In this document: piece by piece, positions 58,330 through 64,000 of the stretch
Position numbering within the stretch: the stretch's first letter is position 1
Layout of the letters: each line of letters opens with the position of its first letter
Assembly: GCF_024172165.1 (NCBI RefSeq)
Contig: NZ_JAMZEB010000002.1
Coordinates: forward strand, 8,902,501-8,966,500
DNA: 64,000 bases
Reading direction: 5' to 3'
DNA from: Nonomuraea thailandensis
GTDB taxonomy: Bacteria > Actinomycetota > Actinomycetes > Streptosporangiales > Streptosporangiaceae
Notes under the pieces: model-generated
Database searches by the model: none
What the model was told of the DNA's origin: nothing
Seen by the model: only the letters and a program-made list of their open reading frames with translations
Translations under genes and position numbers: made by a program

Positions 58330-60707
58330 GTGAGTGCCTGCCTCTCGTCGCGCATGGCCGCGCGTACGGCGAGGCCCGAGCCTGCCAGCGCGGCCAGCAT
58401 CGCGCCGGCGCCCAGCGGCGCCAGCCAGCCGAAGGGGATGAAGGACGTCAGGGCGGCCAGGCCGCCGGGCTCGCTCGCCGCGCACACCAGCACGGTCCAG
58501 ACGGTGGCGGCCAGGGCCAGGACGAGCACGGGGACGACGGTGAGCACGCTCTCCCAGCAGACCGTCCGCGTGACCTGGCCGCGACCCATGCCGAGCCGCC
58601 GCATGCCGACGAACTCGCGCCCGCGGTCGAGCAGCCCCAGGCAGAGGCTGTTGACGGCCGCCACCAGGCTGAACAGCGCGATCAGCACGGAGACGTAGGG
58701 CAGCACGCGGTTGCGCCCGGCGTTCTCCTGCGCCTTGTGCCAGACGTACTCCTGCCGGGTCAGCGCCGCCGGGTGCGTGACCTCGCCGTAGGTGTAGATC
58801 CGCAGGTACGGCCCGCTAGCCAGGTGCGCGGCGGTGCCGTCGAGGCCGGGGAGCAGCAGGGACGCGAGCTCGGGCGTGTCCGGGTAGACGGCCGCCACCG
58901 TGTACGCGGCGGGCTCGCGGGAGCCGGGGAAGCGGATCCGCACCCGGGTGCCGGGCACGGCGCCGTTCCGGGCCGCCAGCGACTCCCGGAGCGCGACCTC
59001 GCCCCCGCGCAGGTCGTTCAGCGGCCGGCCGCGTACGGGCAGGTCGAGCACGCGGGTGAGGTCCCCCGTGACCACGGTGGCGTCCGTGGTGCGGCCGTCC
59101 ATCGTGACCGGCATGGCGCGCAACCCGACGGCGCCGCCCCGGAGGAGCTCTTGCGACAGCCCGGTCTCCGACAGCAGCACGTGGCCGGCGGAGACCTCCT
59201 CCGCCGCCCGGGCCGCCGCGCGCCAGTCGTAGAAGAACTGGGTGCCGGTGACCACGCCGACCAGCGTCACGCCGAGCGTGATCGCCCCGACCGCCCCGGC
59301 GAACCTGCGATGGTTGAAGATCACGTTCGCCGTGGCGAGGAAGCCGCCCACCCGCGACCAGCGGCCCGCGGCGCCGCGTACGAGCCGGCCCGCGACCAGG
59401 ACGACCCAGGGCGCCACCAGCCCGGCGGCGGCCACGACCAGGGCGAACATGAGGAACTGCGCGAGCAGCGTCCCCGTCTCGCCGCCGAAGTCCGTGAGCT
59501 GCCAGAGCTGGAGGGCGGAGAGCACGGTGGCCACGGCGGCCAGCGCCAGCCCGGTCAGCAGCCGGCCCCTGCCGATGCGCCGGCCCTCCTGGGGCGCCTC
59601 GCCGAGCGCGTCGCCCGGCCGGATCCGCAGGGCCCGGGCCACGGCCATGAGGCTCGCCGCCAGCGCCGCGGCCACGGTGAAGGCCAGCGTCCACACCATC
59701 GGCTGCGGCCGGTAGGTCAGCTCGAACGCCGTGCCGAGCGTGCCGAAGCCGCGCAGCCGGTCCGCGAGCACCGCCGCGACCGGCATGCCGAGCGGGATGC
59801 CCGCCGCCGTGGCGACGGCCGCGAGGATCAGCCCCTCGGCGAGCAGCATCCGCCTGAGCTGCCGGGGGTAGGCGCCGACGGCCCGCAGGACCGCCAGCTC
59901 CCTGCCCCGCCGCCGCACCGACAGGCCCATGGCCGCCGCCACCATGCCGGTCGCGACCAGCACCGTGGTGCCCAGCAGGAACCAGGGGGCGTTCAGCGAG
60001 CCGGAGGCCATACCGTTGCCCTCCTCCAGGCCGCGCGCCGCACCGGTGGCGACCCGCACCCCGCCCCCTTCGTACGGCGCCACGGCCCGCCCGACCGCCG
60101 CCTCCAGCGCCGCCGTCCCGACGCCCGGCCGCGGGTACACCCCGAGCGCGTCCACCCCCGTGCCGCGCCCCGCCAGCGCGGCGGCGTGCTCGTCGGTGAA
60201 GAACAGCGCCGTCTGGTGCCGCCACGGCCCGGCCGCCGCGGCCACGCCCACGACCCGGTGAGCCCGTACGACGCCGGCCGACTCGACCGTGAGGCGGTCC
60301 CCCACGCCGGTCCCCGCCCTGGCGGCGTCCACGACCACCTCGCCCGCGGCCCTGGGCGGCCGGCCCGCGACCAGCCGGAACGGTGTCAGCCGGGCGCTGG
60401 ACCAGCCGTGCCCCCCGGCTCCCGGCCCGACGGGGAACGTGATCTCGGGGACCGCCGCGCCCACCTCCGGCAGCTCCCGCACGGCCGCGACCAGCTCGGG
60501 CGGGATCGCCCCCGCGACGCCGCCGGTCCCGACGACCAGGGGGACTCCCGCGAACCGCTCGACGTGGGGCCGCGCCCGCTGCGCCGAGTCGATGACGAAC
60601 CAGAACGCCCCCACCATGGCGGCGGCGGCGACCAGGGTCACCAGCGCGCCGAGCGCGCTCCCCGGATGCCGGCGCAACGTCCGCCAGGCCAGCCACACCA
60701 ACGTCAT
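58326..60707 (-). CDS. FtsX-like ABC permease (MacB family, ten helices)
   Basis: This 793-residue protein has an N-terminal helix, then a large extracellular domain (about 40-245). Three helices with the FtsX motif follow (LSVRRRGRELAVLRAVGAYPRQLRRMLL). A further helix block, a second extracellular domain (about 510-650) and three final helices (CLGLLDRGREFVGMRRLGMGRGQVTR) complete it. This two-repeat layout is the actinomycete exporter type for peptides, lipids or antibiotics. Together with the ATPase and the convergent two-component system it resembles antimicrobial-stress detoxification modules. The ribosome site GGGGAGGG is very close to the ATG. Confidence 0.88.
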   Translation of the reverse strand: MTLVWLAWRTLRRHPGSALGALVTLVAAAAMVGAFWFVIDSAQRARPHVERFAGVPLVVGTGGVAGAIPPELVAAVRELPEVGAAVPEITFPVGPGAGGHGWSSARLTPFRLVAGRPPRAAGEVVVDAARAGTGVGDRLTVESAGVVRAHRVVGVAAAAGPWRHQTALFFTDEHAAALAGRGTGVDALGVYPRPGVGTAALEAAVGRAVAPYEGGGVRVATGAARGLEEGNGMASGSLNAPWFLLGTTVLVATGMVAAAMGLSVRRRGRELAVLRAVGAYPRQLRRMLLAEGLILAAVATAAGIPLGMPVAAVLADRLRGFGTLGTAFELTYRPQPMVWTLAFTVAAALAASLMAVARALRIRPGDALGEAPQEGRRIGRGRLLTGLALAAVATVLSALQLWQLTDFGGETGTLLAQFLMFALVVAAAGLVAPWVVLVAGRLVRGAAGRWSRVGGFLATANVIFNHRRFAGAVGAITLGVTLVGVVTGTQFFYDWRAAARAAEEVSAGHVLLSETGLSQELLRGGAVGLRAMPVTMDGRTTDATVVTGDLTRVLDLPVRGRPLNDLRGGEVALRESLAARNGAVPGTRVRIRFPGSREPAAYTVAAVYPDTPELASLLLPGLDGTAAHLASGPYLRIYTYGEVTHPAALTRQEYVWHKAQENAGRNRVLPYVSVLIALFSLVAAVNSLCLGLLDRGREFVGMRRLGMGRGQVTRTVCWESVLTVVPVLVLALAATVWTVLVCAASEPGGLAALTSFIPFGWLAPLGAGAMLAALAGSGLAVRAAMRDERQALT

Positions 60708-60803
60708 CCCTCCCCGGTTCCGCGATCTCCTTCCAGCCTGCTGGGGGCGGCGGCCGCGGTCGTCGGGCGCGGGGAGGAACCGCGGGCGGTACCCGGGGCC
60801 CGC

Positions 60804-62240
60804 CTAGGCCGTGACTTCGGGCGTGCCTTCGGGCGTGGCCCGCATGCCGACGTAGACGCACCGGGTGCCGTCGGCGAGGGTGGAGAAGACGACGGGCATG
60901 TGGTCCTCGCTGAAGGACGGGCCGGCGCCCGAGGCGGCGAACACCGTCTCCGTGACGGGAGCCAGCTCCATGTCCAGGGGCGGCGAGAGGTCCTTCATGC
61001 CGTCCACGAACTCGTAGCGCATGCGGCCCTCGGCCACGGTGATCACCACGCCCTCGCGCCGGTAGACGCCGGTCAGCGGCGCCCAGTCGATCGCGGGCGG
61101 CTCGGCGGCCGGGGCGAACGGCTCGGGCATGCGGATCCCGGCCAGCTCGCCGAGCAGCTCCGCGAACAGGTCGGCGTACAGGCGGCGGGCGGCGCCGCCG
61201 TTGGTGAGCAGGACCAGGGCCACGCCGGCCGAGGGGACAACGCGCAGGTAGCCGTACTGGCCGATGGCGGCGCCGTCGTGGCCGTAGCCGGTGACGCCGT
61301 CCCAGTCGTACAGGGTCCAGCCGAGGCCCCAGCCGTCGGCGCTGACGGTCCACTTGTCCGGGACGTCCGTCTCCCTGTGCTGCATGGCCGCGACGGACCC
61401 GGCGGACAGGACGCGGGTGCCGTCGGGGGCGAGGCCGCCGTCGAGGTGCATCCGGGCGAAGCGCGCCATGTCGCCCGCCGAGCTGATGATGCGGCCGGCC
61501 GGCCCGGCGGAGCGCGGCATCATGTCCCAGACCGGCGCGGGGTCGGGGTAGGCGCCGGGCTCGCCCAGGTGGCTCATCGCCACCCCGAAGCGCAGCGCCT
61601 CCTCCGGCAGCGTCATCGAGTGGTCCAGGCCGAGCGGGGTGAAGACGCGCTCCTTCAGCGCCTGGTCCCAGGTCAGGCCGGTCAGCACCTCGACGAGCCG
61701 GCCCAGGACGACGTAGCCGAGGCCGCCGTACGAGACCGCGGTGCCGGGTCGGCAGTCCAGGGCCACGGTCCTGGCGGCCTCGACGTACCTGGCCAGGCAG
61801 TCGTCGCCGCGACCGGTGTCGTGGTTGAAGTCGTTGGTCACGCCGCCGGTGTGGGACAGGAGCTGCCTGACGGTGATCGTCGCGGTGGCCTCGGGGTCGG
61901 GGGTGCCGAACTCGGGCAGCACGTCCGCGACCTTCGTGTCCAGCTCCAGCAGGCCCTCGTCCACCAGGCTCAGCACCAGGGCGGCGGTGTAGACCTTGGC
62001 GATCGAGCCGCTCAGGAAGACCGAGCCGGTCGTCACCTCCTGGCCCGTGCCGCGGTGCAGGACGCCCGCGGCCAGCTCGTGCACGGTGCCGCCGGTCAGG
62101 ATGGCGAGCTGGGCGCCTGGCACGTGGTGCCTGTCACGCAGCTCGTCCAGGCGGGCCTGCCAGCGGGCCAGGTCCAGCCTGCGCCCCCGGGAGCCGGCCG
62201 CATCCCGGCCGCCCTGCTCGTCGTGGTTCACGTTCGTCAT
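60804..62240 (-). CDS. Serine beta-lactamase-like hydrolase (class C/DD-peptidase fold)
   Basis: This 478-residue protein has the S-x-x-K motif SIAK (S79, K82), a tyrosine motif YGGLGY in place of the usual YSN, and a C-terminal GYGHDG in the KTG/HxG position. A lipocalin-like domain (about 395-478, VYRREGVVITVAEGRMRYEF) closes it. No signal peptide is visible, so it is probably cytoplasmic and acts as an esterase, peptidase or lactamase of unknown substrate. GGGAG precedes the ATG. It lies 12 bases downstream of the MFS gene stop in the same direction, so the two form an operon. Confidence 0.85.
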   Translation of the reverse strand: MTNVNHDEQGGRDAAGSRGRRLDLARWQARLDELRDRHHVPGAQLAILTGGTVHELAAGVLHRGTGQEVTTGSVFLSGSIAKVYTAALVLSLVDEGLLELDTKVADVLPEFGTPDPEATATITVRQLLSHTGGVTNDFNHDTGRGDDCLARYVEAARTVALDCRPGTAVSYGGLGYVVLGRLVEVLTGLTWDQALKERVFTPLGLDHSMTLPEEALRFGVAMSHLGEPGAYPDPAPVWDMMPRSAGPAGRIISSAGDMARFARMHLDGGLAPDGTRVLSAGSVAAMQHRETDVPDKWTVSADGWGLGWTLYDWDGVTGYGHDGAAIGQYGYLRVVPSAGVALVLLTNGGAARRLYADLFAELLGELAGIRMPEPFAPAAEPPAIDWAPLTGVYRREGVVITVAEGRMRYEFVDGMKDLSPPLDMELAPVTETVFAASGAGPSFSEDHMPVVFSTLADGTRCVYVGMRATPEGTPEVTA

Positions 62241-62252
62241 GATGATCTCCCT

Positions 62253-63428
62253 TTAGCGCGTGGTGAGGACGGGGACGGGCTGCTCGGTACGGGACCGCAT
62301 GACCGCGTACGCGAGCGCGGCGGCGATCAGCACCCCGGCGGCGCTGATGAGGAAGCCGGTGGACATGGCGCCGGTGAAGCCGGCGGCGACCACGCTGCCC
62401 AGGACGGCCACGCCGAGCGCGGCGCCCATCTGCTGAATCGTGTCGTTGAGCGCGGAGCCGACCCCGGCCTGCTCCTGCGGCACGGCGCCCATGAGCGCGG
62501 TGATCGCGGCCGGCGCGGCCAGGCCCCCGCCTGCCCCGAGCAGGAACAGCGCGGCGCCGGTCACCCAGAACCCGTCACCGGCCGAGACGGTGGCCAGCAG
62601 CGCGAACGCCCCGGCGACGACGACCATCCCGCCGGAGGCCAGCGCCCGGTTGCCCACCCGGGCGCCGAGCGTCGCGCCGAGGGCGTTGCAGGCCAGCGAG
62701 GCCACGGCCATGGGGATGAAGGCTAGCCCGGCCTGCGTGGGCGTGTAGCCGAGCACGAACTGCAGGTACTGCGTCAGGACGATGAGCAGGCCGCCGTTGC
62801 CGATCTGGACCAGGGTGAGCGAGAGGCTGCCGCCGCTGAAGTCGGGGTTCCTGAACAGGCCCAGCGGGACCATCGGGTGCGGCGTGCGCAGCTCCCAGAT
62901 CACGAAGGCGGCCAGCGCCGCCACCGCCGGCAGCGCGCTCGCCTGGAACGGGCCGTGCTCCGGCAGCTCGATGATCGTGCAGACCAGCGCGGTCATGCCG
63001 GTCATCGCGACCGCGCTCCAGGCGGCCATGGCCTTGCGCCGCTCCTCCTCGTCGAACACGGTGATCAGGATCGACAGGGTGCTCGGCATGATCAGCGCGC
63101 CGCCGACGCCCATCACCGCGCGGGCCGCGATGAGCTGCCCCGGGTCGCCCGCGACGGTGGCCGCCAGCGAGGCGAGCCCGAACAGCGCCAGCCCGATGAT
63201 CAGGACCCTGCGGCGCCCGTACCGGTCCGACAGGCTGCCCGCGGTGAGCAGCAGGCCGGCGAACACCAGCATGTACGACTCCGTGATCCACTGGATGTCC
63301 TGGGCGCTCGCGCCCAGCTCGCCGGCCAGTGGCGGGATCGCCACGTTGAGCACCATGTTGTCGATCACCAGCACCGCCGTGCTCAGGCAGAGCACGACCA
63401 GGATCAACCACCGTCGCGGATGAGACAT
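62253..63428 (-). CDS. DHA2-type MFS protein with internal deletion
   Basis: This 391-residue protein begins like a 14-helix DHA2 pump (VIDNMVLNVAIPPL, then GSLSDRYGRRRVLI as motif A, and RAVMGVGGALIMPSTLSILI). After AWSAVAMTG it jumps straight to MTALVCTIIELPEHG, which normally follows about 70 residues later. The missing part holds antiporter motif C and roughly two helices; the full-length DHA2 protein at 33270-34679 shows what is absent. The frame is intact, so a protein is made, but export activity is doubtful. An operator and promoter lie upstream. Confidence 0.82.
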   Translation of the reverse strand: MSHPRRWLILVVLCLSTAVLVIDNMVLNVAIPPLAGELGASAQDIQWITESYMLVFAGLLLTAGSLSDRYGRRRVLIIGLALFGLASLAATVAGDPGQLIAARAVMGVGGALIMPSTLSILITVFDEEERRKAMAAWSAVAMTGMTALVCTIIELPEHGPFQASALPAVAALAAFVIWELRTPHPMVPLGLFRNPDFSGGSLSLTLVQIGNGGLLIVLTQYLQFVLGYTPTQAGLAFIPMAVASLACNALGATLGARVGNRALASGGMVVVAGAFALLATVSAGDGFWVTGAALFLLGAGGGLAAPAAITALMGAVPQEQAGVGSALNDTIQQMGAALGVAVLGSVVAAGFTGAMSTGFLISAAGVLIAAALAYAVMRSRTEQPVPVLTTR

Positions 63429-63454
63429 GACCTTCACCTTCTCGCGCACATCGT

Positions 63455-63499
63455 TTCGCAGATGCGAACACTGTACGCACGACTGCCAAGCGTGCGCAA
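63455..63499 (-). promoter_or_regulatory. Promoter and operator of the MFS-hydrolase unit
   Basis: Leftward TTGCGC (63499-63494), an 18-base spacer and TACAGT (63475-63470) make a likely promoter. The palindrome TTCGCA-GA-TGCGAA (63455-63468) sits at the predicted transcript start, where a TetR-type repressor would block it. No repressor gene is adjacent inside the window. Confidence 0.6.
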
Positions 63500-63533
63500 C
63501 TCCGCGAACGGCGTACGTACGAGGGCACGAAAA

Positions 63534-63559
63534 AGGGCCGGGCTGCACAGCCCGGCCCT
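63534..63559 (-). terminator. Rho-independent terminator of trpS
   Basis: A perfect 12-bp GC-rich stem with a two-base loop is followed, in the leftward direction, by five T residues (63529-63533 region). It is the only classical U-tract terminator I saw in the window. Confidence 0.85.
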
Positions 63560-63571
63560 CCGAACGGATCC

Positions 63572-64000
63572 CTACAGCTTGGGCAGGAAGCCCACCCTGT
63601 CGCGCACCTGCGCCATCGTCTCCTTCGCCACCGCCGACGCGCGCTCGGCGCCGATCGCCAGCATGCGGTCGAGCTCCTTCTCGTCGGCCAGCAGCTTCTC
63701 CGTGCGCTCCCTGATCGGCGCGAACGTCTGCTCGACGGCCTCGGCCACGTCCTTCTTGAAGGTGCCGTAACCCTGCCCCTCGTAGCGGGCGACCAGCTCG
63801 GGGATGGGCGTGCCGGTCAGCGCCGACTGGATGCGCAGCAGGTTGGAGATGCCCGGCTTGCCGGCCTCGTCGAACAGGACCTCGGAGCCCGTGTCGGTCA
63901 CCGCCCGCATGACCTTCTTGCGCAGCGGCCCCGGCTGCTCCAGCACGTCGAGGATGCCCGCGGGGCTGGATGAGGACTTCGACATCTTCGCCGTCGGGTC
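63572..64000 (-). CDS. trpS: Tryptophanyl-tRNA synthetase, C-terminal part (cut by window edge)
   Basis: The leftward frame enters at 64000 with DPTAKMSKSSSSPAG, the KMSKS loop of class I synthetases that stabilises ATP. It continues through the helical C-terminal dimer region (LRKKVMRAVTDTGSE, GISNLLRIQSALTG, YGTFKKDVAEAVEQTF) to TAG 63572-63574. These 142 residues match the end of bacterial TrpRS, which charges tRNA-Trp. The catalytic HIGH half lies outside. TrpS beside the dacB/YihY region agrees with the M. tuberculosis order (Rv3330-Rv3336c). Confidence 0.95.
   Translation of the reverse strand, partial: DPTAKMSKSSSSPAGILDVLEQPGPLRKKVMRAVTDTGSEVLFDEAGKPGISNLLRIQSALTGTPIPELVARYEGQGYGTFKKDVAEAVEQTFAPIRERTEKLLADEKELDRMLAIGAERASAVAKETMAQVRDRVGFLPKL

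Noticed and set aside
58737..62726. A 1329-residue forward open frame across the FtsX permease, hydrolase and MFS genes
   Set aside because: It crosses several well-supported minus-strand genes and has repetitive low-complexity composition typical of antisense frames in GC-rich DNA.

Overview
The window is about 64 kb of very GC-rich DNA. Genes are dense, almost all codons end in G or C, GTG and TTG starts are common, and many neighbours overlap by 1-4 bases. The gene content points to a filamentous actinomycete: a CUT1 sugar transporter without its own ATPase, secreted CBM2 glycosidases, many MarR/TetR/Lrp/XRE/MerR regulators, and a lpdA-PNP-pmmB-add-deoA-cdd-dacB-trpS block ordered much as in Mycobacterium and Streptomyces. 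A Streptosporangiaceae member such as Nonomuraea is my guess. No rRNA, tRNA, CRISPR array, transposase or phage gene was seen.

Left part (1-16 kb). A truncated MFS gene, an Lrp regulator, an acetamidase/formamidase and a small membrane protein come first, with three decayed gene remnants between them. A xyloglucan-utilisation region follows: a secreted GH74-CBM2 xyloglucanase (3590-6289), then a leftward five-gene unit of GH31 alpha-xylosidase, sugar-binding lipoprotein, two permeases and a secreted GH3-CBM enzyme (15990 to 7804). An inverted repeat resembling a xylose operator lies upstream of the GH31 gene, and a partial copy lies between the GH74 gene and a divergent SDR gene.

Middle (16-45 kb). 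This is the conserved nucleoside-salvage neighbourhood: lpdA-like flavoprotein, gamma-glutamylcyclotransferase-like protein, M20 peptidase with a double Lrp regulator, purine nucleoside phosphorylase and phosphomannomutase. On the other strand are adenosine deaminase, thymidine phosphorylase, cytidine deaminase and a BMP-type nucleoside ABC importer. Together they import nucleosides, deaminate and phosphorolyse them, and recycle the sugar phosphate. The block is interrupted by accessory cassettes: MerR / ECF sigma / GyrI-like, TetR / acyl-CoA synthetase / enoyl-CoA hydratase, and MarR / DHA2 exporter. The sdhCDAB operon that sits in this block in relatives is not present in the window.

Right part (42-64 kb). 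Here are a secreted S15 peptidase, an M20 amidohydrolase, an orphan PGM1-like ATP-grasp ligase, dacB with a small membrane protein and a YihY protein, and two regulator/enzyme pairs with palindromic operators (MarR/amidohydrolase, MarR/haloalkane dehalogenase). An XRE regulator followed by two small paralogous proteins, an alpha/beta hydrolase, a two-component system facing an FtsX-type ABC exporter, a beta-lactamase-like hydrolase with an internally deleted MFS protein, and the 3' end of trpS complete the window.

The best candidates for something new are the MerR-sigma-GyrI cassette under a MerR-type 19-bp-spacer promoter, the orphan peptide ligase, and the XRE plus twin small-protein unit.
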